A stretch of DNA of 64,000 nt from an uncultured Muribaculaceae bacterium (GTDB lineage Bacteria; Bacteroidota; Bacteroidia; Bacteroidales; Muribaculaceae). Both the position numbers and the translations under genes were made by a program. Shown here piece by piece: positions 50,661-60,100 of the stretch. Positions within the stretch are counted from its first letter, which is position 1. Every line of letters begins with the position of its first letter. The stretch lies in NCBI GenBank assembly GCA_910587185.1, contig CAJULY010000015.1, positions 1 to 64,000 on the forward strand. Direction: 5' to 3'. Below the pieces are notes generated by a model, which saw nothing but the letters and a program-made list of their open reading frames with translations, was not told the origin of the DNA and made no database searches.

Positions 50661-52766
50661 ATGTCGATAAGAACAATACTGTTGGTAGCGTCGCTGGCGC
50701 TTGCGGCCGCGGTGCAGGGCCGCGAGGTGAAAAATTTCAACAATGACTGGGAATTCAGACGCGGCCCGTTCCCGGAAGAACCCCACACGGGGGCGACGTG
50801 GTGGAACGGAAAGTGGGAGAAGGTCAACGTTCCCCACACATGGAACGCCATCGACATGCAGACGCGCGTAAATGACTTCTATGAGGGGCCGGCCTATTAT
50901 CGCAAGAAATTCCGCATGGCGGCCGCCGACAGCGGGAAACGCTGCTTCCTGCGATTCGAGGGCGTGGGCGCCTGTGCCGACGTCTATGTCAACAACCGTC
51001 TTGTCGGTTCGCACAAAGGGGCTTACTCGGCGTTTGCGTTAGAGATAACCGGGGCGGTTGACTATGACGGAGAGAATATAGTGGTGGTCAGGGCGGACAA
51101 TAAGTCGCGTCCCGACGTTATTCCCGTCAATCATCAGCTTTTCGGGGTTTATGGAGGCATCTATCGGCCCGTGTGGCTGGTGACTACAGAGGGAGTAGGC
51201 ATCAAGGTGACCGATCATGGTTCGCCGGGGGTGTATGTCAGTCAGAGCAATGTCAGCGACAAACGGGCAGATGTGCGCGTCAGGGTCAAGATCGACAACG
51301 GGACGGCCGCCCCTGCTCCGATCGTTGTGGAGACCGTCATAAAGGATGGCGCCGGCAGGAAGGTCAAAAGCGACCGGCGGCAGATGGACCTTACGCCGCA
51401 GGGCACACAGACGTTCACCACGGATTTCGTCATCGAGAAGCCGCATCTGTGGCAGGGAATCTATGATCCTTATCTCTACAGCGTCACCACGCGCCTTGTC
51501 AGCGGCGGCCGCGTCATCGACGAGGTAGTGCAGCCGCTGGGCCTGCGCCGCTTCGAGGCGATTGCCGGAAAAGGTTTTTTCCTGAACGGAAAGAAGTATC
51601 CGATGTATGGCGTCACTCGCCATCAGGACTGGTGGCAGAAGGGAAGCGCCCTGACTGACCGGGAGCATGACGCCGATCTCAACGCGATAATGGACGTGGG
51701 GGCCACGACGGTTCGTTTCGCCCATTATCAGCAGTCGGACCGCATCTATTCTCGCTGCGATTCGCTCGGGCTTGTGGTGTGGGCCGAGATACCTTTTGTC
51801 AACCGCGTCACCGGACGGGAATGGGAGAACGCCCACAGCCAGTTGCGCGAACTCATAAGGCAGAACTACAATCATCCGTGTATATATATCTGGGGACTTC
51901 ACAACGAAGTCTATTCGCCGACCGACTACACTTCGGCACTGACGGCGTCGCTCCATGATCTGGCAAAGACGGAGGATCCCGACCGCATGACTGCCTCGGT
52001 CAACGGCTACGGGATTGCTCTTCATCCGGTCAACCAGAATGCCGACATACAGGGCATGAACCGTTATTTCGGATGGTATGAAAAGAAAATAAAGGATATC
52101 GACGCATGGATCGAGGGGCTTGAGCGGGATTATCCGTGGCAACGGCTTATGCTGACGGAATATGGCGCAGACGGCAATCCCGATCATCAGACCGAGCTTC
52201 TCGGAGAGTCGCTCAACTGGGGACGGCCCTATTATCCGGAAACATTTCAGACGAAGACCCACGAATATCAGTGGAGCGTCATAGCGAAACATCCCTATAT
52301 CATAGCATCATATCTCTGGAACATGTTTGACTTCGCATGCCCGATGTGGAGCCGCGGAGGAGTGGCAAGCCGTAATCTGAAGGGGCTCGTGAGCTTTGAC
52401 AGACGCGAGAAGAAGGACTCCTATTTCTGGTATAAGGCCAACTGGAGCCGGCAGCCGGTGCTCTATGTGACGCAGCGCCGCAATGCCGACCGCGAACGCC
52501 GCGAGACCTCCATAACGGTTTATTGCAACCGCGGCGTGCCGGAGGTCGCACTGAACGGCCGACCGCTGCCCCGTCCGCGACAGGGTTACACGGAGGTTCA
52601 CTGGATATTTGACAGCGTAGTCCTTGACGACGGCGACAACATTATCAGCGCCCGGACAACCGGGGAAGGAGAGGTGTTGAGCGACACTGTCAGATGGATT
52701 TACAACGGAGAAAAAGACCGGAGTCCTGAGAAATATGAGAACAGGAAGACGCATTCGGGCTTCTGA
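50661..52766 (+). CDS. GH2 glycoside hydrolase (beta-galactosidase type)
   Basis: 701 residues, signal peptide to about residue 20 (AAVQG). The N-terminal jelly roll has NDWEFRRG, VNVPHTWNAID, YYRKKFRM and GSHKGAYSAFALEIT. The immunoglobulin-like domain (about 190-290) and the TIM barrel follow with acid/base Glu in IWGLHNEVYS (E416) and nucleophile in LMLTEYGADG (E500). It ends with a short Ig-like domain, without the long DUF4982 tail. It probably releases beta-linked galactose or a similar sugar. Co-directional with the fucosidase gene, which suggests combined attack on fucosylated galactosides. Confidence 0.9.
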   Translation: MSIRTILLVASLALAAAVQGREVKNFNNDWEFRRGPFPEEPHTGATWWNGKWEKVNVPHTWNAIDMQTRVNDFYEGPAYYRKKFRMAAADSGKRCFLRFEGVGACADVYVNNRLVGSHKGAYSAFALEITGAVDYDGENIVVVRADNKSRPDVIPVNHQLFGVYGGIYRPVWLVTTEGVGIKVTDHGSPGVYVSQSNVSDKRADVRVRVKIDNGTAAPAPIVVETVIKDGAGRKVKSDRRQMDLTPQGTQTFTTDFVIEKPHLWQGIYDPYLYSVTTRLVSGGRVIDEVVQPLGLRRFEAIAGKGFFLNGKKYPMYGVTRHQDWWQKGSALTDREHDADLNAIMDVGATTVRFAHYQQSDRIYSRCDSLGLVVWAEIPFVNRVTGREWENAHSQLRELIRQNYNHPCIYIWGLHNEVYSPTDYTSALTASLHDLAKTEDPDRMTASVNGYGIALHPVNQNADIQGMNRYFGWYEKKIKDIDAWIEGLERDYPWQRLMLTEYGADGNPDHQTELLGESLNWGRPYYPETFQTKTHEYQWSVIAKHPYIIASYLWNMFDFACPMWSRGGVASRNLKGLVSFDRREKKDSYFWYKANWSRQPVLYVTQRRNADRERRETSITVYCNRGVPEVALNGRPLPRPRQGYTEVHWIFDSVVLDDGDNIISARTTGEGEVLSDTVRWIYNGEKDRSPEKYENRKTHSGF

Positions 52767-52882
52767 ATCGAAAAAGAGAGATTTTTCTCGTGCAAAGTGT
52801 AACCCAAATGGAGACATAAGTGACTATAATACAGGAAAAAGCAATAAAAAAACGATGAAACCAATAAATTTTGATAAAAACT

Positions 52883-52914
52883 TTTGTTTTGTGACAAAAT
52901 AGTCATTACATTTG
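52883..52914 (+). promoter_or_regulatory. Orphan promoter upstream of candidate sRNA
   Basis: TTTG at 52883-52886, 20 bp, TACATTTG at 52907-52914: an exact consensus promoter pointing into a region without a gene for 600 bp. Confidence 0.75.
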
Positions 52915-52920
52915 CAAGGA

Positions 52921-53028
52921 ATAAATACAATATTCGATAAGGTAGTATAATTTAGAACATCCCTGTATACACTTTACAACATGTTATCCGTAGGCTATGT
53001 CGCGAGACACGGCCTGCGTTTATTTTTG
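52921..53028 (+). ncRNA. Candidate small RNA with terminator hairpin
   Basis: Start predicted from the promoter; end from a hairpin at 52989-53018 (GTAGGC-TATGTC, GCGA tetraloop, GACACG-GCCTGC, 12 pairs with one mismatch and two wobbles) followed by TTTATTTTTG. The implied RNA is about 105 nt, AT-rich 5' part, no start codon with a meaningful frame. I do not recognise a family. It lies between the GH2 gene and repeat family B copy 2. Confidence 0.55.
52989..53028 (+). terminator. Intrinsic terminator with GCGA tetraloop
   Basis: Stem of about 12 pairs closed by GCGA (53002-53005) and followed by a T-rich run with one A (53019-53027). Good fit to a Rho-independent terminator. Confidence 0.65.
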
Positions 53029-53082
53029 GGGTTAGCCAAATTGGGCTAATTGGTCAAATTGGACGGGGGTTAAAATAAAAAA

Positions 53083-53370
53083 ATTGATGGAGAAGCCCGT
53101 AGGGCGTGTTGTGTTATAACCGTGCATGGAGCGAAGCGGAGTGCACGGACAAAGACTGCCCTATACCCTCGGCGTCCCGGAGGGATGCCTCAGTGGCTGA
53201 TGCAAAGTTCTGTACCACAGAATCGTCCCTCCGCGACTCAATTATTATATATCATGCCTTTCCGGTCACTCCGCTTCGCTCCATAACCGGTTACTTTCAG
53301 TACGCCCTGACGGGCTCCGATGGGAAAACATAACATAGATTTCTTAACTCAACCGAATTGATTGGGCGAA
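53083..53370. repeat. Structured repeat family B, copy 2
   Basis: Second full copy of the element at 39.58 kb. The first stem reads CCGTGCA/TGCACGG here against CCGGGCA/TGCCCGG there: both sides changed, pairing kept. ATGGAGCGAAGCGGAGTG near 53126-53143 is exactly complementary to CACTCCGCTTCGCTCCAT near 53267-53284, giving a long-range pairing alternative to the local hairpins. GCCC-TGAC-GGGC and ACATAGATTTCTTAACTC follow, as in the other copies. Confidence 0.75.
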
Positions 53371-53468
53371 TTGGACTGGGATTATGTAAAGATTCCCGGT
53401 TATAATCGGTAAATTCTACAGAAATTGCAGAAATATCCAAGTATAACCGTGATTTTGTGCATTATTTG

Positions 53469-53500
53469 TTTGTTTTTCGGATTATAGTTTGTTATATTTG
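53469..53500 (+). promoter_or_regulatory. Promoter of the DUF4143 ATPase gene
   Basis: TTTG at 53469-53472, 20 bp, TATATTTG at 53493-53500, 14 bp before the start codon: exact consensus. Confidence 0.8.
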
Positions 53501-53514
53501 CAAAAAATATAACT

Positions 53515-54726
53515 ATGGAATTAATTCCCCGACCACAATACATAGAAAAGATAGCCACACTGATCAACCATGGGATGATGCTCATACTCGTCGGTCAGCG
53601 TCGCGTTGGGAAAAGCAAAGTCCTCGAACTATTCAAGGATTGGCTCAGTCATAATCGTCCGGAGGCAAACGTTGTGTATATCAATAAGGAATATCAGGAA
53701 TTCCGTGACATTGCAACGGCGACGCAGTTGTATGACTATGCCGTCGCCCGACTGCCAAAGGATGGTGATAATTATCTCCTTATCGATGAGGTTCAGGATA
53801 TAGAGAATTATGAGAACGCGCTGCGAAGTCTTCATGCTGAAGACCGATGTCAAGTGATTGCTACGGGAAGCAATGCGTATATATTTTCGAGTGAACTTGG
53901 CACCCGTCTTTCAGGAAGATATGTGGAGATAAAAGTTTATAATCTTTCCTACCTTGAATTTCTGCGGTTTCACAATATTGAAGACAGCGACGAGGCCATT
54001 ATGAGTTATCTTAAAATTGGGGGACTTCCCGGTTTGCTCGCTTTTAACCGGGAAGACCAATCGCAAATAACCGACTATCTTGAAGGTGTCTGCAATACGG
54101 TCATTGTCAAGGACATCGTCAGCAGAGAAAATGTCCGTAATGTCACCCAGCTTGAAAATGTAATACGTTTTGTCGCTGACAACATTGGCAAACCGATATC
54201 GGTTACAAATATTGCCAAATACATGACATCCAAAGGTGAAAAGATCAGTAATGAGACCGTATCAAATTACCTGAAGTATCTCCGTGACGCATTTCTTGCT
54301 ATTCCAATCAAGCGGTTCAATATACATGGCAAGATGCTTCTTGAGCCGAACAATAAGCATTATTTCTCTGACCATGGTATTCGCAATTATCTTTGCGGAT
54401 ATAATATCCGCGAAAGTATAGAGAAAATCATGGAAAATGTTGTGTGGAATCATCTTCGCCGTCAAGGTTTCAAGGTAACAGTCGGCATTCTCCGCGTTGG
54501 AGAGATAGACTTCGTAGCCACAAAAGCAGAAAAGCGGATTTATGTTCAAGTAACATATCTGCTCGCCTCCGAGGATACTGTCAGGCGGGAATTCGGTAAT
54601 CTTGCCGCAATAAAAGACAATTATCCGAAATATGTTGTCTCTATGGATCCTGTCGGCGGAGGATTCAGCGAATATCCCGGAATCGAACATGTCAGGCTCA
54701 GGGAATTCCTTAAAATGAGTCTATAA
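53515..54726 (+). CDS. AAA-type ATPase with DUF4143 domain
   Basis: 403 residues. N-terminal P-loop ATPase (AAA_14): LVGQRRVGKSKVLELF (Walker A, residues about 23-38), YLLIDEVQDIENYE (Walker B), ATGSNAYIFSSEL (sensor), and LSGRYVEIKVYNLSYLEFL. C-terminal DUF4143 (about 195-360) ends with an endonuclease-like fold pattern: FKVTVGILRVGEIDFVATKAEKRIYVQVTYLLA (E-ID-V-Q). Such proteins are common, mobile and of unknown role. The gene has its own promoter and AT-richer composition than its neighbours; repeat family B lies just upstream. Confidence 0.88.
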   Translation: MELIPRPQYIEKIATLINHGMMLILVGQRRVGKSKVLELFKDWLSHNRPEANVVYINKEYQEFRDIATATQLYDYAVARLPKDGDNYLLIDEVQDIENYENALRSLHAEDRCQVIATGSNAYIFSSELGTRLSGRYVEIKVYNLSYLEFLRFHNIEDSDEAIMSYLKIGGLPGLLAFNREDQSQITDYLEGVCNTVIVKDIVSRENVRNVTQLENVIRFVADNIGKPISVTNIAKYMTSKGEKISNETVSNYLKYLRDAFLAIPIKRFNIHGKMLLEPNNKHYFSDHGIRNYLCGYNIRESIEKIMENVVWNHLRRQGFKVTVGILRVGEIDFVATKAEKRIYVQVTYLLASEDTVRREFGNLAAIKDNYPKYVVSMDPVGGGFSEYPGIEHVRLREFLKMSL

Positions 54727-54748
54727 GATTTGCACAGCAGCGGATTGA

Positions 54749-56968
54749 TCAGGGACGGTGGGGGGAGAGGATGCGTTCGCCGAGATATTTGGCGAATTCT
54801 TTTTTGAGGGCGTTGAGCTCGAGGTTGCGCTGCATGAGCGAACGGAGGGTGGCGCTGTCGGAGGGCGCTGTCGAATATATGCGTGCGATCTCTTTGTTTA
54901 TGCGTGCGATCTCACATTCGATCAGAGCGCATTTCAGATTATATACGGCGAGTGGCACGAGTTCGGGAAGGCGTTCGCGTTCGGTCGAGACATGGGAGTA
55001 TTTGGTGTAGATCTTGCTGAGGCTGTGGCGTGAGGTGACGAGGGCTGTTGCGGTGCGTCGCACTTCGTCGCTGCTGCATGAGAGGAGCTGCCGCTGGAGA
55101 TAGAGTTCGGCGAAGCTGTCAAGGGCCGCGTTGAATTCATTTTCGGCTGCTTCTTCAAGCTCTTTTTCGCGGGTCTGTATTGAGGCGAGATCTCCGGCTG
55201 TCCGGCGGATATGTTCGTAGCCCTCTTCCATTCTCCGCCGGCGCACTTCGGAAAGCCTTAACCGTTCACCTTCGCATGCCTGAGTCCAGCTGTCGCCGGC
55301 CAGGGCGAGACATTCGTCAAGGAGGCGGGCGAATACAGGGTCGGAAAAGGAGATTTCATCTATCCGCAGTTCTTCCATGACGTATTCGAGCACGTTCATG
55401 GGTCGGGTGTCGCCCCGTTCATCGGCGACATCGCAGAGATAGCAGAGGCCGTAGCGCACAATGTATCTGACGAGTTCCCTCTCGTAGGGGACGAGGAATC
55501 CGGCCTCGGCCGCTATGACGGGTTTCGGGGCGGCAGGTTCGGGTGCTGGCGTCACGGCTTCGGCCGGGATGGCTACGGCGTCCTGCGCCGGATCGGCGGG
55601 GAGTCCGGCTTTGGCGCGGTTGCGTTCGCGCTGCTCTTCGCGGGCGCGTTTCTCGGCCGCTTCGGCGGCGTATTTAGCAACCTGGAGGGTCAGTATTTTC
55701 TCGTCAATGGCCATGGAGCGGGCACATTCGGCGATATAGACGGTGCGGGTTATGGGGTCGGGGATGACGGAAATGGAGCGTACGATGCTCTGGATGGCGT
55801 GGGCTTTGGCGATGGGATCGTTGGAGGCATCCTTCATCAGGATTGATGTCTTGAAGGATATGAAATCCTGCTCATTGTCGGCGAGATAGCGCTCCACTTC
55901 CTCCGATGTGTGCGACTGGGCGAAAGAGTCGGGGTCCTCTCCCTCGGGCAGGAGCATGACCTTTATGTTGAGGCCCTCGGCCAGGAGCAGGTCTATGCCG
56001 CGCAGGGATGCCTTGATGCCGGCCGGGTCGCTGTCGTAGATGACGGTTACGTTTTCGGTGAACCGGTGGATTAGGCGTATCTGCCCTTCGGTCAAAGAGG
56101 TTCCGGAGGAGGCGACGACATTCTCGACGCCGCTCTGGTGCATGGAGATGACATCCATGTAGCCTTCGACGAGAATACACTTGTCGTTACGGACAATCGA
56201 CTGCTTGGCCTGATAGAGACCGTAGAGTTCGAAGCTCTTGCGATAGATGACGGACTCGGGAGAGTTGACATATTTGGCGACATCCTTGTCTTTGCGCAGG
56301 GTTCGTCCGCCGAAAGCGAGTACTTTGCCCGAGAGGGAGAAGACGGGATAAATGACACGTCCTCGGAAACGGTCGCCGACGGTGCCGCGCTCGGTCTTGT
56401 AGCATAGACCTGTGGCGATGAGGAACTTTTCGGAGAACCCTTTGGCTTTGGCGTGGCGGAAAAGATCGTCGCGGCTGTCGGGACTGTACCCGAGGTGGAA
56501 GCGCTTGATCATCGCGTCGTTGATTCCGCGCTCGCGGAAGTAGGCGAGTCCAACGGAACGGCCTTCGTCGGTGGCCGTCAGGTTGTGCTCGAAATGCTTC
56601 ATGGCGAATTCGTTGACCGCGAGAAGGCTTTCGCGCTCCGATTCCCTTTCGCGCTCTTCGGCGTCCATTTCCCGCTCCTTGATCTCGATGTTGTATTTTT
56701 TCGCGAGATAGCGCAGTGCGTCGCTGTAGGACATCTGCTCGAGTTCCATCAGGAAACCCACGGGACTGCCTCCCTTGCCGCAACTGAAACATTTGCAGAT
56801 GCCTTTGGAAGGAGAGACAGAGAAGGAGGGAGTGCGCTCGTTGTGGAACGGGCACAACCCTATGTAGTTGGCTCCGCGGCGTTTGAGGCTCACAAAGTCG
56901 CTGACAACGTCCAGTATTTCGGCCGTGTCCAGAATCTTTTGTACGGTTTCAGAGTCAATTCTTCTCAT
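54749..56968 (-). CDS. dnaG: DNA primase
   Basis: 739 residues. Makes RNA primers at the replication fork. The zinc ribbon CPFHNERTPSFSV..CKCFSCGKGG is at about 39-64; the TOPRIM core includes ILVEGYMDVISMHQSG and VIYDSDPAGIKASLRG with the metal-binding acids. A long, Pro/Ala-rich linker follows (PADPAQDAVAIPAEAVTPAP region, about 455-485) and a helical C-terminal domain for DnaB contact. Convergent with the DUF4143 gene; divergent from GH31. Confidence 0.94.
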   Translation of the reverse strand: MRRIDSETVQKILDTAEILDVVSDFVSLKRRGANYIGLCPFHNERTPSFSVSPSKGICKCFSCGKGGSPVGFLMELEQMSYSDALRYLAKKYNIEIKEREMDAEERERESERESLLAVNEFAMKHFEHNLTATDEGRSVGLAYFRERGINDAMIKRFHLGYSPDSRDDLFRHAKAKGFSEKFLIATGLCYKTERGTVGDRFRGRVIYPVFSLSGKVLAFGGRTLRKDKDVAKYVNSPESVIYRKSFELYGLYQAKQSIVRNDKCILVEGYMDVISMHQSGVENVVASSGTSLTEGQIRLIHRFTENVTVIYDSDPAGIKASLRGIDLLLAEGLNIKVMLLPEGEDPDSFAQSHTSEEVERYLADNEQDFISFKTSILMKDASNDPIAKAHAIQSIVRSISVIPDPITRTVYIAECARSMAIDEKILTLQVAKYAAEAAEKRAREEQRERNRAKAGLPADPAQDAVAIPAEAVTPAPEPAAPKPVIAAEAGFLVPYERELVRYIVRYGLCYLCDVADERGDTRPMNVLEYVMEELRIDEISFSDPVFARLLDECLALAGDSWTQACEGERLRLSEVRRRRMEEGYEHIRRTAGDLASIQTREKELEEAAENEFNAALDSFAELYLQRQLLSCSSDEVRRTATALVTSRHSLSKIYTKYSHVSTERERLPELVPLAVYNLKCALIECEIARINKEIARIYSTAPSDSATLRSLMQRNLELNALKKEFAKYLGERILSPHRP

Positions 56969-57041
56969 GAGGATGACAAAATTACAAAATTAGCGTGTTA
57001 AAACAGCCAAAACGCCTTATTTTTTTAAGAGGCGTTGTTAT

Positions 57042-57073
57042 GTTGCAAACTTGGGCGGGAATGATTATATTTG
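57042..57073 (+). promoter_or_regulatory. Promoter of the GH31 gene
   Basis: GTTG at 57042-57045, 20 bp, TATATTTG at 57066-57073. Leader of about 63 nt before the ATG. Confidence 0.7.
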
Positions 57074-57142
57074 CAGATAATTTACCGCTACATCGCGGAC
57101 GACCATGGAAAATAACATTTGTAAATCAATCAATCGAAAATC

Positions 57143-60100
57143 ATGAATATAAACAAAACAAAACTTTGTACGGCCATCGGTCTGGCAGCCATGGGCTGTC
57201 TGCCGGGATGGGCCGCGACCGAGGTGACGCGCCTGAATCCGTCGGCTGTTGAGGTCAGGTTTGACGGCGACTCCACTTCGATGCTGGTCGATTTCTACGG
57301 ACCTAACATCTTCCGTCTGTTTCAGGATCCATCAGGCGGCATAGCGCGTGATCCGCAGGCCGATCCTCCGGCCAAGATACTGGTCGGCGCACCCCGCAGG
57401 AGCGTAGGAGAAATCGTGGTGAAAAAGGAGGCCGAAGGTCCTTCAGTGACTACGTCGCGCGTCAAGCTGCAGTTCAAGAATGACAGCCGGCTCTTCACAG
57501 TGACCGATCTGGCAACCGGAAAAGAGACCGTCAGAATGCTCGCGCCGGTCGATTATAACGGGAAGCGCACGGCGGTGAAGCTTGCCGGCAGGCCGGGAGA
57601 ATATTTCTATGGCGGTGGCGTTCAGAACGGACGTTTCTCCCACAAAGGCAAATCCATCGATATCGTGAACACCAATTCATGGACCGACGGGGGAGTTGCG
57701 TCGCCGACGCCTTTCTACTGGTCAACGGACGGTTACGGAGTGATGTGGCACACGTTTGCTCCAGGCGCCTACGATTTCGGCGCCACCGAATCTGGAGCAG
57801 TGAAGCTGACGCACGAGACCCCGTATCTCGACGTGTTCATGATGGTTGACGAGCAGCCGGTAGCTCTTCTCAATGACTTCTATCAGCTGACGGGCAATCC
57901 GGTGCTTCTGCCGAAGTTCGGCTTCTACGAGGGCCATCTCAACGCCTATAACCGCGACTATTGGACGGTTGACAGCACCAAGACGGGCATTCTTTTCGAA
58001 GACGGAAAATATTACAAGGAGAGCCAGAAAAACAATGGCGGCATCCGCGAGAGTCTCAACGGCGAAAAACCGGGCAACTATCAGTTCAGCGCCCGCGCCG
58101 TCATAGACCGCTACAACCGACATGACATGCCTCTGGGCTGGGTTCTTCCCAACGACGGTTACGGCGCCGGCTACGGCCAGACCTCGACGCTTGACGGCAA
58201 TGTGCAGAACCTGAAGGATTTCGGCGACTACGCCCGCGAAAAAGGCGTGGAGATAGGACTCTGGACGCAGAGTGACCTTCACCCGAAGGCCGGCATCGAA
58301 CCTCTGCTGCAGCGCGACATAGTCAAGGAGGTGCGCGACGCGGGTGTCCGCGTGCTCAAGACCGACGTAGCATGGGTCGGAGCGGGCTACTCGTTCGGAC
58401 TCAACGGAGTGGCCGACGTAGGGGAGATCATGCCTTACTACGGCAATGACGCACGTCCCTTCATCATATCTCTCGACGGCTGGGCCGGAACGCAGCGCTA
58501 CGCCACAATCTGGTCTGGCGACCAGACCGGCGGCGAATGGGAGTACATCCGTTTCCACATCCCCACTTATATAGGCTCGGGCCTTTCTGGTCAGCCAAAC
58601 ATCTGCTCCGACATGGACGGAATTTTCGGAGGCCAGAACATTCCGGTCAACATCCGCGATTTCCAGTGGAAGACTTTCACGCCGATGCAGCTCAACATGG
58701 ACGGCTGGGGCCGCAACCCGAAATATCCTATGGCGCTCGGCAAGGACGCCGAACGGATCAACCGCGCCTATCTGAAGCTGAAATCGGAGCTGTTGCCCTA
58801 CGCTTACACCTATGCCCGCGAGGCCGTTGACGGCAAGCCGCTGATGCGCGCCATGTTCGTTGACTATCCCAACGACTTCACCCACGGAACCGCCACCCGC
58901 TATCAGTTCCTTTACGGGCCGGATCTTCTCGTGGCGCCCATCTATCAGGCCACGCGCTCCGACGCGGCCGGCAATGACGTGCGCAACAACATCTATCTGC
59001 CCGAAGGCCGGTGGTTCGATTATTTCTCGGGCCGCGAATATAACAGCGACGGCGCCAAGGTCGTCAACAATTACGGGGCTCCTCTATGGAAGCTGCCGGT
59101 GCTCGTGAAAGCCGGCGCGATAATCCCTATGGTCAATCCCAACAACAATCCCTCGCAGATCAACCGCAATCTGCGCATATATGAATTCTGGCCTGAAGGA
59201 AGCAGCGAGATGACGGAATATGACGATGACGGCACCACTATGGGGTGGCAGCGCGGCGAGTCGGCAACTACCCGCGTGACCTCCTCCGTCAACGCGAAAG
59301 GCGTCCTTTCAATCGAGATCGCCCCGACAAAGGGCACCTTCCCCGGTATGACAGCCGAGAAGGCCACGGAACTCCGCATCAACGCCACGGCCAAGCCCAA
59401 GAGCGTGACGGCCACTGTAGGCGGAAAGAAAGTGAAACTTACCGAGGCCGCATCGCTGAAAGAGTTCCAAGAGGGCTCCAACGTGTGGTTCTTCAACGAA
59501 AGCGCAAACCGTCTGCGCGATCTCGGCGTTGAGGAAGCCGAGGGTTCTCTGCCCCAGATTCTGGTCAGCATAGCGCGCACCGATGTTTCGGCCAACGCCA
59601 TAGGCGTGGAGGTCAAGGGCTTCGAGCTTAATCCTCAGGTAGCCGAGCCGGCAATGACCGCCATCACCGCACCCTCGGCTCCGGAAGCCGCTCTCGCCGA
59701 TGGCGACGTGCAGCCCTATTCGCTGACTGTCCGCTGGAAACCGATCAACGACGCTTCATCGGTTGAGATCCTTCATGACGGAATCCTTTACACGAATCTC
59801 GGCACCGCCGAGGGCGAAAACTCGTTCCTTTTCGATGAACTTACTCCCGAGACAAGCTATGATTTCAAACTCCGCGCCGTCAATTCCGCAGGAACTTCCG
59901 ACTGGACGGACCTGACCGTAAAGACAGCCGACAATCCTCTTGAATTCGCCATAAGCGGCATAACGGCCACCAACACGGCAGCCGATCAGCCGGGCTTTGA
60001 CATAGAACGTCTCTTCGACTTTGCCGAACGCGGCGACATCTGGCATACGAGCTATCGCGGAGGTGCTATTCCGTTTGACATGACCATAGACCTCGGCTCG

